From assembly GCF_000276665.1 (NCBI RefSeq), contig NW_004955417.1, positions 22,387,499-22,451,498 of the forward strand: a stretch of DNA of 64,000 bases, written 5' to 3'. Source of the DNA: Chinchilla lanigera. Its lineage: Eukaryota; Chordata; Mammalia; Rodentia; Chinchillidae. Position 1 is the stretch's first letter; each line of letters opens with the position of its first letter. The notes under the pieces are model-generated. The model saw only the letters and a program-made list of their open reading frames with translations, ran no database searches and was not told where the DNA came from. Positions 36,791-48,341 of this stretch are shown one piece after another. The position numbers were made by a program, and so were the translations under genes.

Positions 36791-37693
36791 TTGAAAACAT
36801 ATACCTACTTTCTGTCTTTTTAACAGATAGCACTCGTGGTTAAATTCTACTGTTCCTCACTCAGAAGGTGCCTCTGAGGTGAAGACTCAGGTGTCCACCA
36901 ATGGGCACAGCACTCTTCTATTAGTTTTCCCTCATCCCCATTTCATTCAATCTATTCCCTGACTCCAGCTCTGCTTTTTGGAGGAACCTGGGCTAAGACC
37001 ACTGTGAGAGGAGTCGCCTGGAAATTCAACAAACAGGTTAGGAGTCTCCCTGATCAGAGAATGACAAGCCCCCTTTCTTGATGGTAACATCTGGCATGTG
37101 TAGCATGATACTGTAAGCTATCTGACAGTGTAAATTGTGTTGAAGTGCAGAAGGTATAGGCTTATGTGAGAGAAATGGTACTGGAATGGTATGGGTCATA
37201 ATTACATCCAATATGTGCCTGCCTGGCCTCTATTTGTATAATTAGAATGACTACTCTTATCCGAGGATGGTTTTCCAAACCTCTGAAATGGAGCTACTGT
37301 GATATTAGAAACCCTATTTATTACTTGGTTCAAAGAGCTTCCAGGGCTGAGAATGATCCAGGCTACAAGACAAGCTATTCTTCTCCTGAAGATGTTTGAG
37401 CCAGCAAAGTGATAGTGCCACAGGTATATCTGGTAGATTAGGATGTCATGTGTAGGCTCTGAGAAGCCCTGATGCTGGTGTTATACAAACACTATGGCTT
37501 CTGTCTCAGAGCCATCAGTACTCAAGAACTATCTGCCATTTTAAAAAGAGCATTGGTCTACTTCCTGCCCTCCTGGAGACCTGAGTACCTGCCTGTCTGG
37601 CACGAAGCCTGGACCTGCCCACCAGGACTCGAGTCTTTCTTTCAGGTGGGTACAGTGGCAGCCCAGCAGAACCAGAAGGCACACAGAAGTTGC
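36791..37693. other. Non-genic stretch, nothing recognised
   Basis: No gene or nameable repeat. The open frame at 37472-37723 runs into the ID element. Confidence 0.45.
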
Positions 37694-37818
37694 AAGAACA
37701 GACTTTCGGGGCTGGGGATTTAGCTCAGCGGCAAAGCGCCTGCCTGGCAAGTGCAAGGTCGTGAGTTCGGTTCCCGGTACCGGAGAAAAACCAAAAAAAA
37801 AAAAAAGAACAGACTTTC
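37694..37818 (+). repeat. ID-like SINE, plus strand, with 14-bp target-site duplication
   Basis: This is the cleanest ID copy. The body (37708-37804) begins GGGGCTGGGGATTTAGCTC, which holds the Pol III A box. It continues with GTGAGTTCGGTTCCCGGTAC (B box) and ends in an A-rich tail. AAGAACAGACTTTC flanks it at 37694-37707 and 37805-37818. The family derives from a tRNA (ID elements descend from the tRNA-Ala-like BC1 gene in mouse and rat). It is not a tRNA gene, because it lacks a 3' acceptor partner strand. Confidence 0.94.
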
Positions 37819-39459
37819 ATGTCACCCACGGGTGTGACATTGAAGCTGTTCCTTCACTTTAAGCCTGGAGCCTCATGGGTGATTTCCTGACACCAGCTAA
37901 CTTGAAAAGAACAAAAGCTCAGGCCTGGACCACAGGGAATGAATGCTGGGCTACACTGATTGGTCATTTCATGATAGCCCACTTGGGGATAGGAGAATGT
38001 TTTGTTGATTAATCTTTTGGCAGGAAAAGTAACTTGAAGATACATGAGAATCTGGGCAGGTGGCACTTAAACAGTTCAACTGATTTGTAAAGGAGCTGAA
38101 AAGAGTAAGATTTGCCAAATAGTGAAGCAATGTGCGTAAGACGCACACGGATGAGTTGGTATTGATGGGCACAAAGCATGAAGTCATCTCTTGCATCTCT
38201 TACCTTGTCCACTCTCAAAGAGATCTCCAACAACCAGGTAGCATATAACTCAGCTTGGAAATGGCAGGTGGCTTCTCTGTCCCCCATGCAAGTGCTAGTT
38301 TAATGAGTTCATCAGCAGAGTACAATGGTGGCAGGGATGGAAACTGTAAATGGACCCAACGGTTTATACTGACATGAATTTAGATACCGTTATGGATGAC
38401 TGTCCAACATTCTTAGCAGCTGAACCATCAATATGGCACCTTCTGTCAAGAAAACCAGCCAGCCTCCTGGTGAAAGGTTGATTTTATCAGACCCTTTCCA
38501 AGTTATCAAATTCAGACCCATCCTGTTTATAAATTCACTGTCCTTACAAGCAGTGCCTCTGGCAGCACCACCACTTGAAGTCCTTATCTGACTTCCCAAC
38601 CAGGATCTCCAATGGCATATATTACACCAAAGACCTAGGCTCATGACCCCAAGGCACTATGACATCCAGAAAAAAGGCAATTGAATAGGAAGACAAAATA
38701 GCATATTACAGTCTCAAGTAGGTAGTCACATAACCAATGTTTTAGGGGTACTGTCCTACCTGACATCCTTCTCCCAGTGTGGAAGCAAGGGCACACAATT
38801 TATACTGTTTAACCATGACACTGTGCTACTGGCAGAAGAGAGCCACAAAATCAAATCACAGGCAAACAGAATATTCTGTTGAAAGACTATAGTTCTTTAA
38901 TAGAGAAACTCTGAACAAGAAACAGCAAGAGTAAAATCAACACCCTAGAAACCACTTAGTATACCTTTCTAACACTCTTTGGTGAAGAAATAATACAGTG
39001 GAAGAGTAGAAAATCAGAATCAGATAAATGGCAAATGTGTGAATTGGAGTAAGTTATTAGCCTCGTTTTTTTGTCATTTATAAATTGGGATTGTAAATAT
39101 ATGTGTTACAAAATAGCATGTTACAAGTCACATATATGTATATATACACACGTATATACTGTACATTAATATAGTATTTGTGATGAATAAATGAGATGAA
39201 ATAGAAAGAAAAACACTAAAACACTTGTATAGTGTGCAACATACAATTATTTAACAAAATGAGAGGAAAACTCATTGTTCTTTGCTTTTAAACTCTAGGT
39301 GTTATAATTCTATAACTGACTGTTTCATTTAAGATGTCTAAAAAAGAACCTAAAGATAAAATATTCACCATTTCACTGATTTTATTTATGTATGTACTTA
39401 TTTATTGCAGATTTCAAAAGTCAGTTTACTTAGAAAATCTTGTTCATAAAATTTTAAAC
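37819..39459. other. Non-genic stretch, nothing recognised
   Basis: A TA-rich patch lies near 39130-39160. Minus-strand open frames at 37854-38287 and 38390-38644 overlap in several phases and have no known domain. Confidence 0.45.
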
Positions 39460-39461
39460 TC

Positions 39462-39550
39462 TCAGGGCCAGCAGCAGAAACATAGCTCAGCAGCAGAAAT
39501 GCCTACCTGGCAAACTCCACGTCCTGAGCTTGATTCCTGGTACCAAAAAA
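39462..39550 (+). repeat. ID-like SINE, plus strand, older copy
   Basis: 'gggccagcagcagaaacatagctcagcagcagaaatgcctacctggcaaac' and 'cctgagcttgattcctggtacc' followed by A/T runs resemble an ID body with both Pol III boxes damaged. Confidence 0.6.
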
Positions 39551-39569
39551 TTTTTTTTCTACAACACTC

Positions 39570-39792
39570 TTGCAGGAATATTGCAACACATACCTATAAC
39601 ACTAGTTTCTGAGGAGGTTAAGGTAGAAGAGTCACAAGTTCAAGGTCAGCTTGGGCAACTTAGCAGAAACTTGTCTCAAGATAAAATTTATAAAGTCTGG
39701 GAAATTTATAAAGTCTGGGAATGTAGTTCAGTGGTAGAGTGCTTGCTTAGTATGATTGAGGCCCCAGGTTCGATCTCCATTATTGAAAAACA
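39570..39792 (+). repeat. B1+ID dimeric SINE, plus strand
   Basis: A B1-type left part (39570-39683: 'cacatacctataacactagtttctgaggaggttaagg', 'agttcaaggtcagcttgggcaac', 'cttgtctcaag') is joined to an ID-type right part (39703-39792: 'atgtagttcagtggtagagtgcttgcttagtatg', 'ccaggttcgatctcc'). An 18-bp word AAATTTATAAAGTCTGGG stands twice in tandem at the join (39684-39701 and 39702-39719). The layout is that of the B1-dID dimers known from some rodent families. Confidence 0.75.
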
Positions 39793-39879
39793 AATTAAAT
39801 TCCTAAAATAAAGTATTATATATCAGTCATATAGGTGATAAGTTGCTGCAATAAATTTCTCTTCACTAGTCAAGGCCCC

Positions 39880-40294
39880 GTTCTAACTGTGGAAAAACAG
39901 CAATAAATCAACAAAACCATAGAGCCTATATTTTAGTGTGGAGGAAGGAAATAGCCAGTGTATAAATACACAAATAAGTTATCAGGAAGAGATAGGTTCC
40001 CTAAAGAGAAAGTAGATTGCAAATGGGTGGTAGAGAGGAGGGTGATGAGGATGACCATGACAGGACAGAATCATGGAGGACACTTTGACCCAGACATACT
40101 AACAGAGAAGTGAAGGGAGGACAAACCTTGTGTACGTCAGACAGAAGAGCTCTCTAAGCCTAGAGAACGATTGCTCTGAGGGGAAACAGTAGAGCATATT
40201 AAAGGAACAGTAGGCTGCCAGGGCAGTGGAGCAGAGAGCATGAGGGAGAGATTCTTGGAAAGTGGCCAAAGAGGCGATGGAAAATGGGTAATAT
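39880..40294. repeat. Old mammalian interspersed repeat, left part
   Basis: The wording 'tagagcctatattttagtgtgg', 'gggtggtagagaggagggtgatgagg', 'ggaacagtaggctgccagggcagtggagcagagagcatgagggagag' belongs to a common old mammalian repeat that I recognise but cannot name safely. It continues after the inserted LTR at 40598-41080. Confidence 0.5.
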
Positions 40295-40597
40295 TGTGGT
40301 TTGTATCTTGATGTCTCCACAAAGCCTCTAACTTACTGTAGGATGTGGGGTCCCTCGGGCCTTGACCTGGAAGGGTTTATCTCCCTTCCTGGTTCCTCCC
40401 TTCATTCCCTGCTTCCTATCTTGCCATGAGGTGAGCAGGTTTCCCCTTCCCAGGCCCTCTTACCCTGTCATTTCTGCCTGGAGCTAGAAAACCACGCAAG
40501 GATGAAACTTCTAATGCAGGAGCCAAAACAAACCTCTCCTCCTTCAAGGTGCAGTTGTTGGTATTTTGTCCCAGTGACAGAAATAAAAACTAAGACA
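40295..40597 (+). mobile_element. Solo MaLR LTR, plus strand, inserted in an older repeat
   Basis: It starts TGTGGTTTGTATCTTGATG and ends AAAACTAAGACA, with the C/T-rich 'ccttcctggttcctcccttc', 'cttgccatgaggtgagcag', and 'ccaaaacaaacctctcctcc' parts. Its 3' end is the complement of the start of the minus-strand LTRs at 35698 and 47487, so they are one family. A clean 5-bp TSD is not visible. Confidence 0.8.
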
Positions 40598-41080
40598 AAT
40601 CAGTGTGGGGACCATGAAGGCCCTATGCAGACTTGGGCTTGCATTCTAAGTAAAACTGGAAGCCACGGAAAGATCTTGAGGTCAGGAAACACCTGACCTG
40701 GATTCTCTTCACCACATGGTTCTGGTTTGATAATAAGGGGCAACTGTAAAAGCTGGGTGAGCAGTAAGGAAGTTATTGGAAATATCCAAGGGAAAGACGA
40801 TGATGGCTGGGAGTAAAATTTCCAAGGAGTGTTGAAAGCTGTGAAAGATGAGATGATTCTGGATGCATTTTGGTGATAGGGGAACAGAAGGCTGAGGTAA
40901 TGGACTGGATCTAAGTTGGAAGAGGAGGGGTAGAATACAGGTTACACCAAAAAGCTTGGCAAGAACAGCTAGAAGAGGAGAAGTGACATTTGCTGAATTG
41001 AAGATGACTGAGAGAGGAGTAAGTCTAGGAATTAGAACATCTGAAGATAGTTACACCTTCCATTATGAATTCTTTCTGAA
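40598..41080. repeat. Old mammalian interspersed repeat, right part
   Basis: The text 'aactggaagccacggaaagatcttgaggtcagg', 'gatgatggctgggag', 'gatgattctggatgcattttgg', 'agaagtgacatttgctgaattg' continues the repeat at 39880-40294. The two halves were separated by the LTR insertion. Confidence 0.5.
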
Positions 41081-42869
41081 AAAGTTGGAGTAAATCCCAA
41101 CTGGATAAGCAGCCTAATTGTGATAAACATATGAAGTGATCTGAGTATGCATTCCTTTTAGCTCACTATTGTCTTGAATTTTGTAAGGATATGAAAGCAT
41201 GTTATTATATATCAGTTTAGAACAGGTAGACAGAACTCCTCAAAACCTTCAGAGGAATGTAGAGAAATGCTGTACCATTGTAAGCTCATGATCTATTTTT
41301 TCATATCTTCATGCTTCTAAGAATGGTCTTGTGATTTCATAATATTGGCATTAAAAAGGTAAGCAGTTTGGTTTCTTCAGTGAGACTGTGCTTTTCCTGT
41401 ACTTCACACATTCAGTCTCCAACAGCGGTAACCAAAACACAAGTTACAAAATAGAAGGTACAGATTAGGAAAGATCTGACAAAATTAAGTTTGTTGATTA
41501 TTTTGATTAATGTGTTGAATGCTCACTTTCCAGTAACTTCCTGCTAGAGCTCATTTGAAACTTTCTTCCAGTGTTACAACATTTTGTCATAATTGTTGGC
41601 TGGGATTTTCTGCAGGAGAAAAAAAGGGAACCTATCAATCCTGGCTTCCATCTTCCTGAGCTGACATCTTGATGACTGCATTTTTATAACTTTATTGTTT
41701 TCCCAAACAGAGAATAGTTGGCTTGCATTTCTAGTTTCATTTGATGCTTTTATTAAAAGAAAATTCAGTCTGAAACAAAGAGTCAGGGAAAGTCAATTTA
41801 ATCTGGGTAGACTGATAGAATTTCATTTCTAACAGTTCTGGAAAACACATTTAAAACATACCAGAATTTTTACATAGCTTATATGTATTCTAATGAAAAA
41901 GAAAGCTCAAATCTAGACTTTCATTTATATGTATAATCCACTTGAGACAGGAGGAAAAACGTCAAGAAGTCATATAATACATGTCACATTTAGTAGTAGA
42001 AATAAAAATATTAGTAATGCCTTGATAGGAAATGTAGTAAAAGTTGATTTGTGTCTCATATAGATGAAAAAAGTAGACTTGAGGGAAGCACAAGCAAAGA
42101 AAATAAAATTCTGTTGATGCAAAGAAGGAAAAACTATACGCAGTATTCAGATACATAGAGAAGATAAAAGCAGGGTTAGGAGAAAAGCAGAGTTAGGAGA
42201 AAAATAATCACACTGAAAAAAAAAGATGTGAGGGACCAAAAATATACTCTATCTATAAGTAAGTAAATTTGATTAACCTCATTTGAAACTGGATATTTAA
42301 CTTCAGCTATTTTAATTTCTTGCTAATCGAGTTAAAGGATTTTTCTTGTATAGGAAACTATTTTAAAGGGAAAAAATCCTTGATTGAAGCTGAATAAGAA
42401 CAAAGATAGACTGTGTATTTTAAAATAAACAAATAAAAGTGAAGCTAGATTAAATAATAAGGCAGCCTATGCCATAAGCAAACACTCAATCAGTAATATT
42501 TGTGGTCAAGGAAAGATTTAAAAATAAGTTTTTAAAAGATTAAGATTTTAAGATTTTTAAACCAAATCTTCCCCTATGTTTCAGCTCTCTCAGTATGAAC
42601 TATTAATAGGCAATGATTGAAATTTATTTGACTCAAAATTATATTTAAATGTGCACACTCAGTTTGCATGTCCACTTGTTGAAATTTGCATAAGCAATTA
42701 ATGTGCTTAGAATAGATCATTAGAAATATATTTTAGCAGAGGATTATTCAAATCCTTTTAAAACTCTTTTGAAAGACTGGAAGTCTCAGCCAATTTTGAT
42801 CATATCTCTGGCTGATTTATAGAGAATCTACTAAGTTTAGCTCAGACTGTCAGGCAATTTTTCCACACC
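41081..42869. other. Non-genic, AT-rich stretch
   Basis: A 17-bp tandem pair lies at 42166-42199 (AAAAGCAGGGTTAGGAG, second copy with one change). No gene recognised. Confidence 0.5.
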
Positions 42870-44075
42870 TAGGGGGCATGGAAAATGGATGGGAGATTGG
42901 GTTTATGGTGGTTTAAGGAAGATTCAAGAGCTCTTGAAGACACACGTGTAGGCAGAGACTTCATGAACAAAACCCTGATTGCAAATAAAGTATTACAAAG
43001 AATCAACAACTGGGATCTCATCTTATTAAAAAATTTTTAACAGCAAAAGAAATCACAACAGACTACAGAGACAACCTACAGAGTGAGAAAAAAACTCTTA
43101 GCCAGTTGTTGCTCGAACAAAGGACTAACATCTATAACATATAAAGAACTGAAAAAGCTCAGACACCCCCCAAATTTAAAGACCCAGTCCAAACAGGGGC
43201 ATCTGAAATGAACAGACACTTCTCAGAAGAAGAAATACAAATAGCATATAAATATATGAAAAAATGTTCAACATCACTGGTCATTCCAGAGATGCAAATT
43301 AAAATGCTGAGATTCCATCTCACTCCAGAAAGAATATCTATTATCAAGAAATCAACCAATAATAAATGATGGTGGATTTATGGGGAAAAAGGAATCCTTC
43401 TCCACTATTGGTGGAGTGTATAATACTGCAATCACTGTGGAAATCAATGGGGAGATTCCTCAAAAACTAGGGCTACAGGTCCCATTTGACTTAGCTATTC
43501 CCCTTCTTGGTATCTTCCAAAAATAATTGAAAGTATTGTATCACAGCAATATATACACACCCATGTTTACAACACTGCAGTTTGTAACAGCTAAATCTTG
43601 GAAGCAGCCCAAATGCCCATCAACTGATGAATGAATAAAAAAAAATGTGTTCTATTAATACATTGGAGTACTATTCTGACATAAAGAAAGATAAACTTGA
43701 GACCTTTCTAGGTAAATGAATGCATCTTGAGATCATACTCTTAAGTGAAATAAATTGGACAAATATGTAAATATTTCATTGTCTCTCTGGTGTGAGAAAC
43801 TGAAAGTGTAAATAAGAACCAAAATGTATAATACATATTATGAAAGAGGAAGAAATTGTTCAAAAGGAAAGGGAATCTGGAGGGGATGAGAAAAGAAGAA
43901 TAAAATGGAAATAAAGCTTTGTAAATAAAAAGGGGAGAGGGGTTGCAGGGAGGGAAGGGGGATGGGAGAAAAGAGGACTCAAGATCTATCATGTACAGGT
44001 ACAAATTCCTTATGATGAATGGGATCATTATGTCTATCTAAAGAGTACCAATGAACTTTATAATTTTTTAAAGAG
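42870..44075 (+). mobile_element. L1 LINE, 3' part of ORF2 plus 3' untranslated region
   Basis: The longest L1 piece here, about 1.2 kb. The ORF2 C-terminal text is clear: 'ggactaacatctataacatataaagaactg', 'cacttctcagaagaagaaatacaaatagc', 'ctccactattggtggagtgtataatactg', 'cccaaatgcccatcaactgatgaatg'. It then passes into a GA-rich 3' untranslated region near 43925-43980. Stops and frameshifts are frequent, so no reverse transcriptase is encoded. It is 5'-truncated, as most L1 copies are. Confidence 0.9.
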
Positions 44076-44077
44076 GG

Positions 44078-44325
44078 GGTGTGTACCATGGATCCCCCAC
44101 TTGCACAGTTCATGCTCCTGTGAGAATCTAATGCGACGGCTGATGTGACAGGCACAGGGCTCACACAGTAATGGCAGCGATTGGGAGAGGAAATGCAGAT
44201 GAGGGAAGGGTTCATTACCTGCTCCTCACCTCCTGCCATGCAGCCCAGTTCCTAACACCACAGACCTGCACCAGTTTGTGGTCAGGGGTTTTCGGACCCT
44301 GGATATAACAGACACTTAAGTTTTG
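44078..44325 (-). mobile_element. hAT-Charlie-type DNA transposon fossil (MER1-like)
   Basis: Words typical of the MER1 type are present: 'gagaatctaatgcgacggctgatg', 'cctgctcctcacctcctgcc', 'gcagcccagttcctaacaccacagacctgcaccagtttgtggtc', 'ggggttttcggaccctgg'. The non-autonomous element carries no transposase. The strand is given by my memory of the consensus. Confidence 0.6.
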
Positions 44326-46600
44326 AGAGGGTCTTATGAAGCATTAAATTGCTGTTTGCCTTTTAAATATGTAGATAATGCTAGCAATGGGACAACAGAT
44401 TCATAATAAAGGATGGACTCTGCACACTTAAAAAACTCCCAACATGGAACATCATGCCTATAAAGGCCCAGGGTGTCACGTACAGGAAGGCAGAAGTAAG
44501 TTATCATCATCCTGAGCTATTTGATTTTTGCCTAGTGTGTATTTCTCTAAATTGTGGAATAATACTTAACTGAATTATGTTTAAAGAAACTGCAATAGCT
44601 TCCTAAATCCCACCAGAAGTAGAGAACATTAATACTAAACATTCAATGTTCCATGTCCCACCATTGTGTGGTATTACTATTATTCAAAAAGGTAGCACTT
44701 CGGTTGCTAGGATAGCAAGAAAGAATTGTCTTGTCACACTTTTTCTACCTAAGTGATCACGAACTAAGCACAGAATAAAGAAAGAGAAGACGGAAAGATT
44801 AAACCCCACCTAGAAAAGTACTCATTTCCCAGCCTGGATTTAGAGCCTGAACACCACAGTGCAGAATCAGCACACGTGCACGAATCAAACTTGCCCTCAA
44901 GAGGAACCTCCCCCTACTAGGAAATGACATACAGACTTGCTGTCCTTGGCCATGAAGTCCAGCGCGCGCTGCTCTTCTCTGGAAAGCAAGGTGCACGGCC
45001 TTTTGCTTGCCCTACTGATTTGCAGTTTGATAGTCAATGTGACCTCAAGCTAAGCATAAATTACGGGTTATTCTAACAGAGGCTGTGCCAAAGTGTGTGG
45101 AAAAATCAGAGCCAAATATTTACAGTTTGAAAAAAAAAAAAGAAAAGCAAACACTAAAACAAGAAAAACTTCCAAGGTTCAGAGGATCACGTCTTGGGAG
45201 AATACATCCTACAAATGACACACCTTCCAGTGACACAATGGACATTTGTCATTTACAGTTTTCCATTTACTCTTCCTAGTGGCATTTACAAACAAGGCTT
45301 CCAGGAAAGAAAACATATGTATGCTGCACAGCTACTATATGAAACACTCATATTTCATTTCTTCTCCTTCACTACTTAGAAGGATATTTTCTGGCTGGTT
45401 GATTTAAAGAAATGTTTTCTCTGAGTAAATCTTCTCTGCCTATTAAATTCATGACACCTTGCATGTGAGAACATATCCTATCAGCTAAATATTCCTATCC
45501 TTCTGCTAAATGCAGCCAAAAAAGCAAAGGAAAAAAGAAGACAAGAAAAAGAAAAGGGAAAAGATAAAGAAAGACATTGTAGCAAACACTGTTGGCAATA
45601 ATACTCAAAATATCATTAAGCGATGGCTGGTGTAATGATTAATAGCTTGAAATAAATACATGGGTAGTTATAATGGTAAAACAAATCACTGGGGTTTATT
45701 GCACCAATAATTCTGTGAAACTACTAAGTTTTAAGAACCTGTAGCTGAAATAAACCACATTCTTAAGCACCCTCCAGCAGTGGGATTTATATACATGCAT
45801 ATATATTTCCCTTCTTAAATGAATTGTTTATATGAGAAATTGATCATTTATATTTGCTCAGACAGAAAACAAGAACATCTGAAAAGATTTACCACTAAGT
45901 ACTGTGCTCTTGCAAACTTTGTGTTTTTATCATTATTATCTTTTTATCTTTTCACTTCCCTCCTTGGAAACAAACACTGGCAGGACAGAGATGCAAAGCA
46001 GCTCAGCACAGCACTAGGAGAGATAGCACTTATCAAAGAGCTTATGCCTGAACCAGACCTTAGAAGGAGAAGGTATTAAGAACTAATGATCTGCTAAGCC
46101 CCTATGTCAGCTCTGCGAGAGGAAGGAAGAGAAATGCTCTTCAGTGGAGTGCCCTTAATAGGATATACTGAAAGCTGAACTTGAATTTGGTAAGCAGTTG
46201 TGATAAAAAACAACCTTTGAAGCTATGTATACAGTGGAGAGCCCAGGATGACCTAATCAGATTGCAAGTAGGCCCAGCTCTCACCGCAGTGTGTGCTCCA
46301 AGCTGTCTGAATATTTAAGATAGATCTATATGGAAATTGATGCTTTTTGCTACACACACGGAGAGCTTTTGAAGGTGTACTGGAAAATACAAAAATAATG
46401 TCTAATTTTTAGTTGAACTTATATAATAATGCTATCCTTCTTGCCTGGCAGGCTGCTTTACCTACTCTTACTCCGTAGTTGAGCAACAAGGTGCCTGTGG
46501 GTAGGCTTTGCCCCACCCCCACTCGATGATAAGTAGCATTTTGTGAATTTTAGCCATATCTGTACCTTGACTCTGACTTTGAAAGCATAAGGTTAAGATC
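44326..46600. other. Non-genic stretch with A/G-rich patches
   Basis: An A-run lies at 45129-45142 and a purine-rich patch at about 45518-45578. No gene recognised; open frames stay below 90 codons. Confidence 0.5.
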
Positions 46601-46967
46601 TGGAATGTTCCCCCCAAGCCTCACGTGTTCAGAGGTGCAGCTCTGAGGACATGACTGAGTTGGGGGGCGCTGTGCTCACCAGTGCATCAACTCCCTGGAA
46701 AACCCACAGCTGAAAGTGCTCTCGGGAACATGGAGTCTGCTTGGAAGAGGTGGTCACTGCGGTGTGACCTGGAAGGGTATGCCTCACTCCCTGCTTCCTG
46801 GCTACCCTGATGTGAGCAGCCGCCCTCTGCCAGATTATTCGACCTTGCCACTTCTGCCTCTGAGCCAGCAAACCGTGGACTCTGCTCTGCGCCCTAATAA
46901 ACATCTCCTCCTTTCAGTGGTGGGTGTCAGGTTATTTTGCGCCAGCGACGAGAAAGTGACTAAGACA
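46601..46967 (+). mobile_element. Solo MaLR LTR, plus strand
   Basis: It begins TGGAATGTTCCCCCCAAG and ends GTGACTAAGACA, with 'gtgacctggaagggtatgcctcactccctgcttcc' and a 'cctaataaacatctcctcc' poly(A) signal region (AATAAA at about 46895). It lies 519 bp upstream of a related LTR in the opposite direction (47487). The minus-strand and plus-strand open frames inside it have no meaning. Confidence 0.85.
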
Positions 46968-47409
46968 GAAAAGTATTTTCATCTCCACCCACCCACCTTT
47001 CTTCTTTAGAATGAGCTAAGGAACTTGAACCTGCTGCACAGCTGGTACAGAACAAAGATGGGGATTTGTCCGAGGATCCAAACTCCATGTAACTTCCTTG
47101 GTGGCCTGCTAGCTCTCTACACTTCCCTCGAGAAGGACAGGGAAGTGTCCTCAGCTCAGTGCCACAGGCCAGCTGTAATTGCTAATCTGGCTGTCACCAT
47201 GCCTTGGTTGAGTACCTATTTAAAGTAACGGAATTTCTGCTTCGTGTGTGTTGCAGTTCCATTCATTACGCAAAATTGGGTTTCTGCCTTCATCATCGTT
47301 CTTATAACTCAGAATACCTGCGACGTGTTTTCTCTATCTCTTTGAGCTCCATGTTTACCTACCAAGGGCTCCAGTGGTCATGAAGAATAGAGATCATCAT
47401 ATTTTCATT

Positions 47410-47970
47410 CCCGTCAGACACCCTGCTGAGTGTCTTAAAGACATGTTCTCCTTTACTCTTTACAAGTGCCGTATAAAATAGATGTGTGTCTTGGTTACTT
47501 TTCTCTCGTTGCTGGGACAAAATACCTGATGCCCAAAATTAAGGAAGGAAAGGTTTATTTCGCTTATAGTTCGTGGAGGTTTCAGTCCTTACTTGGCAGA
47601 TTATAAGGCAGAGTGGCACATGGCAGAGAGCTACAGCTCAGGGCAGCAGAACACAGCAAAGCAACAAAACAAAAGCCAGGAATGGGGGAGGAATGGCCTC
47701 AAGCAGCTTCTTCGTCTCCCTTACATATGCAAACTACCCACCCCAGGGTAGGTGTAGCTCTCACACCCATCAAACTCTAAAAGCCTGCCCCATGGCCGCT
47801 TGAGGCTTTGGGGGGACACACGGATTCAAACCATAACATGTGTATGCAAGCATATACTGTAATGATTTCAGGAAGGAGGAAATAGAAGCACTAACAGTCA
47901 AGCAATATAGTAAAGCAATCAAGCAAGGATCTGAATTTAATTTCACCTGACTCAAAATTCTGGACTTCCC
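47410..47970 (-). repeat. MIR fragment interrupted by a MaLR LTR
   Basis: The reverse MIR text starts before the LTR ('ccctgctgagtgtcttaaagacatgttctcc', 'caagtgccgtataaaatagatg') and continues after it ('atttcaggaaggaggaaatagaagc', 'aagcaaggatctgaatttaatttcacctgactc'). The LTR at 47487-47838 therefore landed inside an older MIR. Confidence 0.6.
47487..47838 (-). mobile_element. Solo MaLR LTR, minus strand, nested in a MIR
   Basis: It starts TGTCTTGGTTACTTTTCTC and ends CAAACCATAACA on the plus strand. TGTG is found on both sides of it (47483-47486 and 47839-47842), consistent with a short integration duplication. It is about 352 bp, shorter than its relative at 35698 (500 bp), but the first 120 bases of both are nearly the same. 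Confidence 0.85.
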
Positions 47971-48341
47971 GCTGCTGTACTACACAGCCTTCATCGTACA
48001 CCTCCTCCTAGGGGTTGAAAACTGATCTCTAACCTCTGGGAGTGACCATGGGTACTTCCCATGTTTGTGTTTCATTTACTTTCTCATATTTGGGGTTTTC
48101 TACTGGGATTTAAACCTGGTGGCTCAGTGACTCCCAGGACTTTAGCTCACGGACTTCCTACTCAGCGTGCAGTGCACTTTGTACAGCAGATGATGGTCTC
48201 CTCCAGTACCTGTAGGTGAGACTCAGCCCCAAGGATCTGTCCCACCAAACATGGAAACCCAGTACTCTATACTCCCTTCTGTTTTGCCAGGCTATCCCCC
48301 AGACCATTCCCAATCTAGAGGACTTCTCCTTCCCTAATCTC
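47971..48341. other. Non-genic stretch, nothing recognised
   Basis: The part near 48090-48190 may be a very old tRNA-derived SINE, but I cannot support it firmly. Confidence 0.4.

Noticed and set aside
37708..37780. A tRNA gene with A and B boxes
   Set aside because: The sequence is an ID SINE with a poly(A) tail and TSDs, and it does not close a tRNA cloverleaf.
42870..44075. An active reverse transcriptase gene
   Set aside because: Only the 3' part of L1 ORF2 is present, and it is broken by many stops and frameshifts.
46601..47838. A provirus bounded by two LTRs
   Set aside because: The two LTRs face in opposite directions, only 519 bp lie between them, and the second one is nested in a MIR.
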